Positions 49,617 through 58,329 of a stretch of 64,000 nucleotides of DNA are shown piece after piece. Source of the stretch: a bacterium. Its GTDB lineage: Bacteria > Actinomycetota > Acidimicrobiia > Spongiisociales > UBA5794. Position 1 is the first letter of the stretch. Each line of letters opens with the position of its first letter. The stretch lies in the NCBI GenBank assembly GCA_024228555.1, contig JAAETI010000145.1:27229-91228 (forward strand), in the 5' to 3' direction. Both the position numbers and the translations under genes were made by a program. The notes below the pieces were generated by a model. It had not been told where the DNA came from. It worked only from the letters and a program-made list of their open reading frames with translations, and searched no databases.

Positions 49617-51122
49617 ATGGAGAATATCGCTTTCCTTCCCATCGGGCCTGAGGTCATATTGCTGATCGGAGCAGTCATTGTTCTCATGGCTGCGGTAACG
49701 CTTGACCAAGATCGTCGTGACTGGGGTGTTGTCGGTGCGATCGCGTTGCTGGTCGCTTTCCTGCTGTCCTGGGCACAGTGGCTGCGTCTCGACTACCTGG
49801 AGCGGGGTCAAGAACTGGCGTTCAGCGCCCGTGGCGTCGAGTCGATTCACATGCCGATGGTTGTCATGGATCGGTTCTCAGCATTCGCCGGAGTTCTGAT
49901 CTTCCTGATCGCATTCTTGGCGCTGGTCGGCAACTGGGGTCTGGTCAAGACGCTGGGCAAGCGCGGTGCAGAGTATGTAGCCCTTGTGCTCCTGGCTGCC
50001 GCCGGTCTCCACATGATGGTGATTTCGTCCAATCTGATCCTGCTGTTCATGGGGCTCGAGACGGCATCGATTGCTTTGTATGTCATCGCGGGCTTCGCCA
50101 GGGTCGAACGGAATTCTGACGAATCGGCGCTCAAGTACTTCCTGCTCGGGTCTTTTGCTTCGGCGATATTCCTGTACGGAATAGCCCTCGTTTACGCCGG
50201 CACGGGCAGTATCTCTATCTACGGGTCTGGCGGCATCCTTGCCTTCTTCTCGAGTCAGCCGGTTGCCGTGCTCGAAGTTGGCATCCTGCTGACCGGTATC
50301 GCGCTAATGATCGTTGGGCTTGCCTTCAAGGTCTCGGCGGCCCCGTTCCATCAGTGGGCTCCCGATGTGTACCAAGGGGCGGCGTCAGGCTCGGTTTCGT
50401 TGATGGCTGCTGGAGTCAAGGTCGCCGGCATCGCCGCGTTGGCCCGGGTTCTCATGGGTGCGTTCCCTAGCCGCATTGACGACTGGGCACCGATCATCGC
50501 ACTGCTCGCTTTGCTTTCGATCATCGTCGGCACCGTCGGTGCTATCGGCCAGGGCGACGTAAAGCGAATGCTTGCCTACTCAGGCGTGGCGCACGCCGGA
50601 TTCATGCTCTCCGCGTTTGTCGCCGGTGTCGGCGGTATCCCTTCAATCTGGTTCTACCTCGCTACCTACGCCGTGCAATTGGTTGGCGCTTTCACTGTGG
50701 TCAGTCTTGTCAGCGGAGTGCGGTCCGGGGCTTCACCGTTTGACCAGTACAAGGGGCTCTTCGAAAGGTCACCGTGGGTTGCGATGGCGATGGCGACCTT
50801 CATGCTCGGCATGGGTGGCATTCCTTTCTTCGCCGGCTTCGTGGGCAAGGTTGGCGTCTTCGGTGCTGCGATGTCGGCCGGCTACACCTGGTTGGTTGCG
50901 GCGGGACTCATTGCATCGATCGCGGGATTGTTCTTCTATCTACGCATCGTCGTTTTGATGTTCTTTGAGGCGCCGGTGATGGCTGAGGCTCCGGGAACGG
51001 CCACCGCGGCCCCACGGTTGGCAGGTGGCGCCGGATTTGTGATCGCACTGACCGCCGGGCTGACAATCCTGTTTGGGATCATCCCTTGGCCCTTGCTCAA
51101 CATCGTCAAGAACGCTCTGTAA
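49617..51122 (+). CDS. nuoN: NADH:quinone oxidoreductase subunit N
   Basis: The 501-residue antiporter-like subunit closes the 14-gene operon. Key blocks are LFMGLETASIALYVIAGF (functional Glu), FKVSAAPFHQWAPDVYQGAA (Lys), DVKRMLAYSGVAHAGFML and the C-terminal pump helices (SPWVAMAMATFMLGMGGIPF). No terminator hairpin was seen in the 54 bp before the next gene, which has its own -10 element. Confidence 0.94.
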   Translation: MENIAFLPIGPEVILLIGAVIVLMAAVTLDQDRRDWGVVGAIALLVAFLLSWAQWLRLDYLERGQELAFSARGVESIHMPMVVMDRFSAFAGVLIFLIAFLALVGNWGLVKTLGKRGAEYVALVLLAAAGLHMMVISSNLILLFMGLETASIALYVIAGFARVERNSDESALKYFLLGSFASAIFLYGIALVYAGTGSISIYGSGGILAFFSSQPVAVLEVGILLTGIALMIVGLAFKVSAAPFHQWAPDVYQGAASGSVSLMAAGVKVAGIAALARVLMGAFPSRIDDWAPIIALLALLSIIVGTVGAIGQGDVKRMLAYSGVAHAGFMLSAFVAGVGGIPSIWFYLATYAVQLVGAFTVVSLVSGVRSGASPFDQYKGLFERSPWVAMAMATFMLGMGGIPFFAGFVGKVGVFGAAMSAGYTWLVAAGLIASIAGLFFYLRIVVLMFFEAPVMAEAPGTATAAPRLAGGAGFVIALTAGLTILFGIIPWPLLNIVKNAL

Positions 51123-51161
51123 CCGGTGCCGTCGGGCGGAACCGCAACTTCTAGCAAGGGT

Positions 51162-51167
51162 TAGATT
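51162..51167 (+). promoter_or_regulatory. -10 element (TAGATT), leaderless-type
   Basis: TAGATT followed by 9 nt and the ATG at 51177, with no ribosome binding site. Confidence 0.4.
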
Positions 51168-51176
51168 GATCCCCCT

Positions 51177-52436
51177 ATGACTCGTGCACGTTATCTCGCC
51201 GCTACATCCGTCTTGGGCCTTGCTCTCTTTGGCGCCCTGTTGCCCTTGCGCGGCATCGTCGCTGAGATCGTCACGACGAACATCTTTCTGGTTGCTGCCG
51301 ACGAACTCGAAGACGAAGACCTGTACGTTGCATCAGCATCGGCGAAGATCGATGGCACCGTTGAAGGCGACCTCACCATCAGCACCGGTGATCTGCTCAT
51401 CAACGGTGAGATCACAGGCGATGTGTTTGTCCTCAGTCAGGGGACCGTGGAAGTAACCGGCACAATCGGCGGTTCGCTGCGCGGTACGGCGCGGACGGTC
51501 ATCATTGACGGGTCAATCGGAGACGACCTCGCTGTTGCCGCCGTGACGACTCGGGTCTCAGGAACCGTCGGTCGTGACGTGCTGGTCTTTGGCGGATCGT
51601 TTGAGCTGGACGGCGAGGTCAAGAGAGACATTTCCGGCCGGATGCTTTCGGCCGGCATCGATGGCAAGGTTGGCCACGATGTCGACATCGCTGTCGGCAA
51701 CCTGACGTTGGGGCCGTCCACAGTGATCGCTGGTGATCTCTTGTATCGCTCCGGTTCCGATGCGGACATAGCAGCAACCGCCCAGGTGGGCAGTCAGATA
51801 GCGAAGCTGCCCACTCGCGGTGCGTTCGGTGTGGAAGTTGTGCTCACCATCGCCACCATCCTCGGGTTCTTCAGCTTTCTGTTCTCCGGGATTGTTCTGC
51901 TGTGGCTGTTCCGCAGAACTGGCCCGGGGGCGGTGACTGCGGTTCTAGAACGTCCTTTGCGGGCCGCCGCGATCGGCGTTGGAGCGTTGATCGCCCTCCC
52001 GATCTTGGTCCTTGTGTTGATGGTCACCCTGGTGGGTATTCCCGTTGCCCTTGCGCTGCTGGTTTTGTTGCTACTGGCGCTGCTGTTTGGGCCAGTTCCC
52101 GCCGTTACCGCCGCTGGTTCCAAGATGTTGCGGGGTCGTTGGGGCCTGTTTGCCGCGTTCTTCTTGGGTGCGACATTGTGGCGCCTGGGAATTTGGTTGA
52201 TCCCGGTGGTCGGCTTTGGCCTCTACCTCGGGGCGCTCGTCGTTGGTCTCGGCGGCTGGTTGGTCGCGATATGGGAACATCGCCGCGAAACCCCGGTGAG
52301 TGCGGATCTGTTGCCGCGGAGTCCGGCGCCGGTGGGGGCGGCGGTGATACCGTCACCCGTCGGTTGGGATGCACCGCTGGCTCCGGGTAGCAAGAGGGAT
52401 GCTGTGGAGCCGGACGACGCGGAGGAAGAGGTCTAG
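51177..52436 (+). CDS. Bactofilin-like beta-helix protein with membrane domain
   Basis: The 419-residue protein has a signal-like N-terminal helix (about 8-28) and then a stretch of short repeats to about residue 200, rich in Gly, Asp, Val and Thr with the period of a beta-helix (DGTVEGDLTISTGDLLING, TGDVFVLSQGTVEVTG), as in polymer-forming bactofilins. Four hydrophobic helices follow (about 222-250, 268-310, 325-345, 350-365), then a Pro/Ala/acid tail. The layout fits an extracytoplasmic polymer-like domain tied to a membrane anchor; the role, probably in the envelope, is inferred. The stop shares a CTAG with the convergent gene. Confidence 0.65.
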   Translation: MTRARYLAATSVLGLALFGALLPLRGIVAEIVTTNIFLVAADELEDEDLYVASASAKIDGTVEGDLTISTGDLLINGEITGDVFVLSQGTVEVTGTIGGSLRGTARTVIIDGSIGDDLAVAAVTTRVSGTVGRDVLVFGGSFELDGEVKRDISGRMLSAGIDGKVGHDVDIAVGNLTLGPSTVIAGDLLYRSGSDADIAATAQVGSQIAKLPTRGAFGVEVVLTIATILGFFSFLFSGIVLLWLFRRTGPGAVTAVLERPLRAAAIGVGALIALPILVLVLMVTLVGIPVALALLVLLLLALLFGPVPAVTAAGSKMLRGRWGLFAAFFLGATLWRLGIWLIPVVGFGLYLGALVVGLGGWLVAIWEHRRETPVSADLLPRSPAPVGAAVIPSPVGWDAPLAPGSKRDAVEPDDAEEEV

Positions 52437-52912
52437 CCCTCTTCCTCTGCGTCGCCGAAGACAATCCTGGTGTCCGCAACAGCACCCGCACTCGAGCTGT
52501 ATCCGACGGGGTCGGTGGGGTGCGTTGGCTCTGGAGGGGTTTCACCCGCAGCCAGGGCAGCAAGTCTGGTATCGCGCTCTGCGATGGTGGCGCGGAGTCG
52601 ATCGGCCTGGGCCGACGCCTCCTCCAAAGCAGTCTCCAGTCTCCGTTTTTCTTCAGCGAAGTCTTCGGAAACCTCAGCTGCCGTGGTCTCTACAGCCAGT
52701 TGGCGAGAGCGTTCCTTGGCGTCTGCCAGTTGACCGCGTAGCGAAGCTCGTTCGGATTCGAGTTCACGAACCGACGCCTGCGCGGTCGCCAGTTCGGCGA
52801 CGACGCCGGAGGCAATCTTGGGTGCGCTGCGTTTTGTGATCCGGCCGAGCAAGAACCCGACGATGGTGGCACCGACCATGAAGGCGGCTATCTCTGTAAC
52901 GGCATAAAGCAT
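52433..52912 (-). CDS. Membrane-anchored coiled-coil protein
   Basis: The 159-residue protein has one N-terminal transmembrane helix (VTEIAAFMVGATIVGFLLG) followed by a long heptad coiled coil (about residues 38-118, e.g. ATAQASVRELESERASLRG and EEKRRLETALEEASAQ) and a Pro/Asp-rich tail. No enzymatic domain. Such proteins often scaffold envelope or division complexes; nothing here specifies which. It lies 18 bp downstream of the OmpA/BON gene on the same strand, probably in one operon with it. Confidence 0.6.
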   Translation of the reverse strand: MLYAVTEIAAFMVGATIVGFLLGRITKRSAPKIASGVVAELATAQASVRELESERASLRGQLADAKERSRQLAVETTAAEVSEDFAEEKRRLETALEEASAQADRLRATIAERDTRLAALAAGETPPEPTHPTDPVGYSSSAGAVADTRIVFGDAEEEG

Positions 52913-52930
52913 CCGTTTCCCTCCGGCTCT

Positions 52931-54274
52931 CTATTCGGGTGGTCCAAGTTTGAATTCAATGCGACGGTTCTGGGCGCGGCCTTCTTCTGTTGCGTTGTCG
53001 GCGATGGGTTGAGCCTCTCCGTAGCCGACCGCAAACACTCGGGCAGGGTCGATGCCAGCAGCGATGAACCAATTCTTCGCTTCCTGAGCTCTCGCCTTGC
53101 TCAGCGCCATGTTGGTGGCTTCCGAACCCGCACTGTCGGTATGGCCTTCAACGGTAATCACCAGGGTGGGGTTTCTAGTGAGAATGCCCACACCGACCGG
53201 CATCAACTGCTCGAGCTCAGGTGTGAGCTGGCTGCTAGCCGACGGGAAGCTGGCGCCGTTGAGGAGCTGGCCGCTGATGACGTTGTCGTAGATCTCGACG
53301 TGCCACTCCGGGAAAGGAGCAAATGCAGGGAATACGAGCGGCAGACGGAACAAGGAGAAGGTGGTGTCGACTCCGGGGTCGAGTTCGATTTCATTTACGA
53401 CATTGTCGGCGCCGTAGCTATCGGCAGCTAGCCCGTTGGCAAACTCGACGAGAGCCTGGCTGGGCACCTTCCCGCTGAGACGGATTATGCCGTCACCGTC
53501 GACGACGGCATTGATCGAAGGCGGTGTCAGCCCTGTTACCTGAACCTCGCTGGTGAGAGACACGTCTGGTCCCAGTGCTTGTGCCAGGGCGCCTTGGAGC
53601 TGGGTGAGACGCTCCTCGGTTGGTGCGTATCCGAAAAGGGTTGCTTCTTCCCCGACGATGGTGAGACCGGAGGTACCGATGATGGGAAGCACCGCGATGG
53701 CATCTGCGATGCCGGGAACCCATGACGCCGTTGGGATGTCAGGGTCCACTTGGAGTTCGTTATCGAGCAACGGGGCGTAGATGAGATCCGAGACCGCGGC
53801 CATGCGCCCTGCCGCTTGTGCATCGGGGACGGTGCCGCGCACGGTTAGCTTGCCACCCTCGAGTCGCGCATCGAGCCGGGCGACCTGAATGGTGTCATCC
53901 TCGTCAGCGATTGGGGGCAGCGTCGATGCAACTGTCGTGGTCGGGGCGGTTGTCGTCGGTGTGGCAACGGTGGTCGTGGCCCCAGCTGTCGCCGGTTCGC
54001 TGTCAGATCCAGCATCGGCCCAGGCAACCACCCTGACGCCGTCGATATCAGCGACCGTGGCTTCGGCGCGAGAACGATCGGCGGGTGCACCTGTCAGGGT
54101 TACGTCGCGACCCGACACTTCTACCACCGCATCGATCCCCGCCTCGGCGAGTGCGGATTCAGCTTTCGGACCGAGATCGTTCTGCTCTCCGGTTACCCCG
54201 ATTGCTACCGCAGCTCCAACAAGAACGAGCCACGCAACCATCAATAGCCGTACGCGCCAACTTCCAGACGACAT
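52931..54274 (-). CDS. OmpA-like protein with BON-type repeats
   Basis: The 447-residue protein has an N-terminal membrane anchor (RLLMVAWLVLVGAAVAIGV), BON-like modules that carry the phrases VEVSGRDVTLTGAPADRS, KLTVRGTVPDAQA and GIIRLSGKVPSQA, a Thr-rich spacer, and a C-terminal OmpA domain binding peptidoglycan (VITVEGHTDSAGSEATNMAL and ARVFAVGYGEAQPIADNAT, then NRRIEFKL). It should sit outside the membrane and bind the cell wall. ATG 54274 has AGGATGGAA upstream; a frame to 54409 exists without coding character. It resembles mycobacterial ArfA by domain set (family knowledge), not by proof. Confidence 0.8.
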   Translation of the reverse strand: MSSGSWRVRLLMVAWLVLVGAAVAIGVTGEQNDLGPKAESALAEAGIDAVVEVSGRDVTLTGAPADRSRAEATVADIDGVRVVAWADAGSDSEPATAGATTTVATPTTTAPTTTVASTLPPIADEDDTIQVARLDARLEGGKLTVRGTVPDAQAAGRMAAVSDLIYAPLLDNELQVDPDIPTASWVPGIADAIAVLPIIGTSGLTIVGEEATLFGYAPTEERLTQLQGALAQALGPDVSLTSEVQVTGLTPPSINAVVDGDGIIRLSGKVPSQALVEFANGLAADSYGADNVVNEIELDPGVDTTFSLFRLPLVFPAFAPFPEWHVEIYDNVISGQLLNGASFPSASSQLTPELEQLMPVGVGILTRNPTLVITVEGHTDSAGSEATNMALSKARAQEAKNWFIAAGIDPARVFAVGYGEAQPIADNATEEGRAQNRRIEFKLGPPE

Positions 54275-54377
54275 GTTTCCATCCTGATTGGAATAACCCT
54301 TCGATGGATATTCGGCCCTTTTTGAGGTCCGATCAAGGATTTTGTCGCGAAACCCAAGTCCTTCTGGATTGCGGTGT

Positions 54378-55607
54378 TTATGGCTGGTCCGGGGTTCCGC
54401 TGGTCCCAACCGGGTTCAGAGGCATCCCTGGGATCCAGTCAGCTGCAGGCACGGATTCCCAAGTGGCCAGCGCATCGTCTATCAGGCCGGTCCGCATCTG
54501 CGCCATGCCCTTTCGGAGCCGATAGGTGCGTGCCGCGGTCTCGACCCGGCCACCTTCGGAAAGGTCGCACACTTCCCGCGCCCGTGTCGAAAGCTCGTAG
54601 GTGCCAATCTGCCGGGCACGATCAACGATTTCCTGCTTGGTATGTGCAATCAGAGGGCGGAGTAGTGGGGCCTGGGCGTACTTATCTATCTCAACGAGGT
54701 TGGCTGCCGTTTGCGACGAAACTTGGCCAAGCGAATCGCCGGAGACAATGATTGGTAGATCGAGTTGCTTCGCTACACGATATGCGGCCTCGGTCATCAG
54801 CTGCTTCAGGAGAACCTGACGCAAGCGGGGTTGCACCGCGGCATTGAGTTCTTTCTTGATTGGCTCGAAGTCGACCACATGGAGGGTGATGTTTGCACCG
54901 TGACCCCACTGCGAGGCGAGAAGATGACCAACCGCAAGAGCATGGTCCGCTTGGTTGCACTCGAGCTGGAAATGGAGCATGTCGACAGGGCAGCCGCGCC
55001 GCATCATCATCCACGCCGCTACCGGCGAGTCGATACCCCCGGACAGCATCACCAGAGTTGATGACTGGGTGCTGATGGGCAGACCGCCGGGGCCTGCCCA
55101 TGATTCTGAGACAACGACTGCCTTGGCGCCCTGCACCCGGACCCGCACCGTTGCCTGGGGGTTGGTGAGGTCAACGCCTGTCGAAACGTCATAGAGGGCA
55201 TTACCGATGGCGATCTCTGCGTCGCGCGACTTCCACGGGTGATTGCCATTGCGGCGGACCCGCACCGCAAAAGTCTTGTCTGTGACGATGCCGGTTGTTA
55301 GGGCGGCCACGTTGCTGGTGAGCTCAGCAAGTGACGGAGCGGCGACGGCGGTCACACGGTCGATCCGGTCGAGGCCGAAGACCCGGCTAGCGGCCTCGCC
55401 TGCGGTGGTGAGGTCGGCTGCCTTGATCTCGAATTCGTGGCTGCCGCGACTTTGGACAACGGCATCGGGGGTAGCCACTCGCAGAGCTTCTTCAAGATTG
55501 GCCTGCAGAATCGGCATGAAGCGTTGCCGGGTACGACGCGATTTGATGTAGATCTCGCTGCTGGCGATGGCGCGCAGTGATTGTGGTGGGGTTGAAGGTG
55601 TTGTCAT
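54378..55607 (-). CDS. thiI: tRNA 4-thiouridine synthase ThiI
   Basis: The 409-residue enzyme has an N-terminal ferredoxin-like/THUMP region (residues 1-170) and a PP-loop ATPase domain: SGGIDSPVAAWMM followed by VSGDSLGQVSSQTAANL, both diagnostic of ThiI. It adenylates U8 of tRNA and takes sulfur for 4-thiouridine; in some species it also supplies thiazole sulfur. There is no C-terminal rhodanese domain (the protein ends about 30 residues after RLRKGMAQ), so sulfur must come via the conserved Cys in CDLSEGG or another carrier. ATG 55607 follows GAAAGAG. A longer frame to 55850 is rejected. Confidence 0.88.
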   Translation of the reverse strand: MTTPSTPPQSLRAIASSEIYIKSRRTRQRFMPILQANLEEALRVATPDAVVQSRGSHEFEIKAADLTTAGEAASRVFGLDRIDRVTAVAAPSLAELTSNVAALTTGIVTDKTFAVRVRRNGNHPWKSRDAEIAIGNALYDVSTGVDLTNPQATVRVRVQGAKAVVVSESWAGPGGLPISTQSSTLVMLSGGIDSPVAAWMMMRRGCPVDMLHFQLECNQADHALAVGHLLASQWGHGANITLHVVDFEPIKKELNAAVQPRLRQVLLKQLMTEAAYRVAKQLDLPIIVSGDSLGQVSSQTAANLVEIDKYAQAPLLRPLIAHTKQEIVDRARQIGTYELSTRAREVCDLSEGGRVETAARTYRLRKGMAQMRTGLIDDALATWESVPAADWIPGMPLNPVGTSGTPDQP

Positions 55608-55686
55608 GTTCTCTTTCGGTATCCGCCATGATGCCACGAGTGGGACCGGCCCGGCTACGGTGGTGCAACGGATACGGAAGGTGCAT

Positions 55687-56097
55687 ATGAAACGTGTTCT
55701 TGGTCTTGGGTTGGTTTTGGTTCTGTTGGCCACAGCCTGCGGTGGTGGGACGTCAGTTACCGAGTTAGATGCGGGGGACTGTTTTGATGATCCCGATTCC
55801 GAGGTCGTGTCATCGCTCGAGTTGATCGATTGTGCCGAACCGCATGACAACGAGGTCTTCTCTCAGATCTTCATGCCCGAGAGCACGTTCCCCGGCGACA
55901 CCGCCATCGGCGATTTTGCGTTCGACGGGTGTCTTGCCCCGTTTGAGGCCTACGTTGGCGAGAGCTATGAAGATTCGCCGCTCGACTACTTCTATCTTGG
56001 CCCCACCGAGGATTCCTGGGATCTCGGCGACCGTGGTGTTTTGTGCGTTCTCTACTCCGCCGACCTGTCCAAGCTCACCGGATCCTCGCGCGGCTAG
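55687..56097 (+). CDS. Septum_form-family lipoprotein
   Basis: The 136-residue lipoprotein has a signal peptide with lipobox LLATACGGG (Cys18) and a single Septum_form domain: LDAGDCFDDP, LIDCAEPHDNEVFSQI, PGDTAI, FDGCLAPFEAYVG and PTEDSWDLGDRGVLCVL, with four Cys as two likely disulfides. The family is actinobacterial and implicated in septation. GGAAGGT lies just before ATG 55687. It diverges from thiI with 79 bp between. Confidence 0.82.
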   Translation: MKRVLGLGLVLVLLATACGGGTSVTELDAGDCFDDPDSEVVSSLELIDCAEPHDNEVFSQIFMPESTFPGDTAIGDFAFDGCLAPFEAYVGESYEDSPLDYFYLGPTEDSWDLGDRGVLCVLYSADLSKLTGSSRG

Positions 56098-56112
56098 CGA
56101 AGAATGTTCCTG

Positions 56113-56131
56113 CGTACGTGGGTGGCGTACG
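56113..56131. terminator. Weak hairpin between convergent lipoprotein genes
   Basis: CGTACG repeated 7 nt apart (56113-56118 and 56126-56131) can pair as a 6-bp stem in the 72-bp gap between two convergent genes. No U-tract; a bidirectional terminator is possible only. Confidence 0.3.
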
Positions 56132-56169
56132 TGCGCGAGGATCTACGCAAGAACGGAGATTGGCGGCGC

Positions 56170-56964
56170 TTAAGGGGTAGTCACCGATAGGGAGGAGTCG
56201 TTGATCTGGTCGACGCCGAACTCCATGACCATCTTCATCGATCCCGTTCCTAGATCGTCCCCAGACTGGCTGGCGAGCAGTTCAGCGGATAACTCCACGT
56301 CGGCGAGGACTGCAACAGCGGTATTGGTCTCGACATCGACCCACATCACCATCTCGTTGACCGTTGCCCCTTCGAAGCCCTGCACCAACCCGAGCCCGCC
56401 AACCCCCATCAGCTTGGTGATGTCGGTCTTGACCGTCGGTCGACCGTTGCGGACCGTCTCTTCCCCCGTGATCGTTCCGGCGTCCTCAGTACCGAAGTCT
56501 GCCCAGAACAGCGGTGAGGTCGGACATGTGGCCATCGCTTCCTGGACGCCCATTGCGAACAGGCCGGACTCTTCGTAGCCGTTGCCGGCGTCGAACCAAA
56601 GAGTTTCCGGGGTCGCAATGATCGCCTGGGTGAACCCAAAGCCGCCGACGCCGCTCTCGACGCTGCAGTCAAACGACCCGTTGTCCCAGACGCCTTCGCC
56701 CGTAACCTCGAGGGCGGTGCCATCGAACTGCATCGACACGTCAATCGTGGCGTGGAAACTATCGAACGCGGCGGGAGGGGTGCCGGGAACCGTGTCGAAG
56801 GTCGGTGCCGCTTGCGATGAGTCGCTTGACTCGGCTGACTTTGCGGCCAGCGTGGTTGATGTTGGCAATGGCGCTTCGCTCGCAGGGGCAACTGTTGCAC
56901 CGACCCCGCCCGAGCAGGCGGTGAGTGCCAGCGTTGCGGCAAGGGTGAGGGCTGAGCGTCGCAT
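56170..56964 (-). CDS. Lipoprotein resembling LppX/LprG-type carriers
   Basis: The 264-residue lipoprotein has lipobox LALTACSGG (Cys17) and an Ala/Ser/Thr linker, then a domain with alternating strands (FHATIDVSMQFDGTALEV, CSVESGVGGFGFTQAIIA, GRPTVKTDITKL). This resembles the LppX/LprAFG half-barrel family for lipid transport, but the similarity is by pattern only. One Cys pair (FDCS and ATCPT) could form a disulfide. The gene stands alone between two convergent or tandem genes. Confidence 0.55.
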   Translation of the reverse strand: MRRSALTLAATLALTACSGGVGATVAPASEAPLPTSTTLAAKSAESSDSSQAAPTFDTVPGTPPAAFDSFHATIDVSMQFDGTALEVTGEGVWDNGSFDCSVESGVGGFGFTQAIIATPETLWFDAGNGYEESGLFAMGVQEAMATCPTSPLFWADFGTEDAGTITGEETVRNGRPTVKTDITKLMGVGGLGLVQGFEGATVNEMVMWVDVETNTAVAVLADVELSAELLASQSGDDLGTGSMKMVMEFGVDQINDSSLSVTTP

Positions 56965-56998
56965 TGTGGGCCTTCCGTGAAGATGGACCCTTATCGGC

Positions 56999-58093
56999 TC
57001 ACTGTCCCGACACCATTAGCGGGATGAGCCGTTCCGCATCAGTCAGCGCCCCGTGGTTGCCCACCATGCGGTCATCCGAAAATCGATGGAGCAGTAGAGC
57101 GTCATCGTCGGCGATGAGTACTCCATCGGGGAGCCGCTCGGTCAGTTGAGGATGGCGGGGTTCGGGACCCCACCAGTGGATCATTTCCGCAAGGGGTACC
57201 CACGTGGCCGGGAGCCGTTCGGCAAGAGAGGCGCCATCGCCCTTGACGAACATGGCGCGACCATCGCCATAGAAGACGCGGTTCATGTGGTCTTCGGCAG
57301 CGATCTTGATTTGGTTTTGCTTTGGGAAGTCGATGTGGCCGTGATCGGCGGTTCCTACCGCGACGGCATGTGGAGGCAGCCGGTTGCCGATGGCTTCCCA
57401 CGCACCGGCGACGGTCCGCAGCGCTTCCGCGTACTCCGGTGATTGCTGGCCGCCGACATGGGCTGCGAAGTCGACATTCGGGAGGTAGGCGACGATGAGA
57501 CGATTGGGTTGGGCAGCGAGCTGGACAACGGCATCGACCCAGTCTGGGATCGAATAGACGCCCTCGAAACGGCATCCCCGGAACAGAACCTTGGTTAGCG
57601 GGGTGTCGTGAAAGTTGCCGGGCTGGATGGTGAGGACCTCAACGCCCGCCGCGGTGAGCCGTTCGGCGAGGTTTGGTGCGGGCAGGAACGACTCGAGCGG
57701 ATAGTCAAGGGTCTTTCCCTGGAGCGTGGTCCAGTGGATTGTGTTGGCGACGACTTCGAGCTCGGGGAGCCACGACTGGTAACCGAGCAGACCGTGCTGC
57801 GACGGCGGCAGCCCGGTGGCCAGCACCGAGAGGCTGACGGTTGTCGTTGCCGGAAACGGACTGTCGATGGTTGCTCGCATCGAATCAGTAAGGGGCCCGG
57901 CTGCGGGATGGTTGAGTTGACCGGCGCCGAGGCCGTCGAAGAGGCAGAGCACATAGGTGTCAGCCTTGGGAATGTGCTCGGCGAGGTGAGCGTGGAGGCG
58001 CAGGGAAGCTGCAGCGCCAGTGAGACGGTGCTCGAGCTCTGCAATGAGGTTGACCAGGGAGCCGCCGTCGTAGTCGGGGAGGGTGATATCCAT
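56999..58093 (-). CDS. Alkaline phosphatase superfamily protein (phosphodiesterase/pyrophosphatase type)
   Basis: The 364-residue protein matches the type I phosphodiesterase/nucleotide pyrophosphatase group. LCLFDGLGAGQL gives the first metal Asp; SPFPATTTVSLSVLATGLPPSQHG contains the nucleophile Thr and following loop; YLPNVDFAAHVGGQQS and ADHGHIDFP supply further Asp/His metal ligands; VGNHGAL near the C-terminus has the last His. There is no signal peptide, so it should act in the cytoplasm. Substrate unknown. ATG 58093 is preferred because TATGGT lies 7 nt upstream; the upstream ATG at 58105 overlaps that -10. Confidence 0.78.
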   Translation of the reverse strand: MDITLPDYDGGSLVNLIAELEHRLTGAAASLRLHAHLAEHIPKADTYVLCLFDGLGAGQLNHPAAGPLTDSMRATIDSPFPATTTVSLSVLATGLPPSQHGLLGYQSWLPELEVVANTIHWTTLQGKTLDYPLESFLPAPNLAERLTAAGVEVLTIQPGNFHDTPLTKVLFRGCRFEGVYSIPDWVDAVVQLAAQPNRLIVAYLPNVDFAAHVGGQQSPEYAEALRTVAGAWEAIGNRLPPHAVAVGTADHGHIDFPKQNQIKIAAEDHMNRVFYGDGRAMFVKGDGASLAERLPATWVPLAEMIHWWGPEPRHPQLTERLPDGVLIADDDALLLHRFSDDRMVGNHGALTDAERLIPLMVSGQ

Positions 58094-58100
58094 ACGTTGG

Positions 58101-58106
58101 ACCATA
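58101..58106 (-). promoter_or_regulatory. -10 element (TATGGT), leaderless-type
   Basis: On the minus strand TATGGT is followed by 7 nt and the ATG at 58093. Confidence 0.4.
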
Positions 58107-58329
58107 GTGGGGGCGTGCTCCACCCCACCTTCCATCGGCACCGCTACATTCCGGCCGCCGGAGGTGCGGAATCGAGCGGATCAAACTACACGGGTGGCTC
58201 GAGGGCACGGCGCTTCGAGTTGCGTTCATCACCGCATCCGTCCTGCTTCTTGGTGTCGCCTGGGCTTCGTCGGTTGACCTGCGTGCGTCACCCGACCGCA
58301 ACTCAGTACCGCTCGAGATTCTGTCCGTC

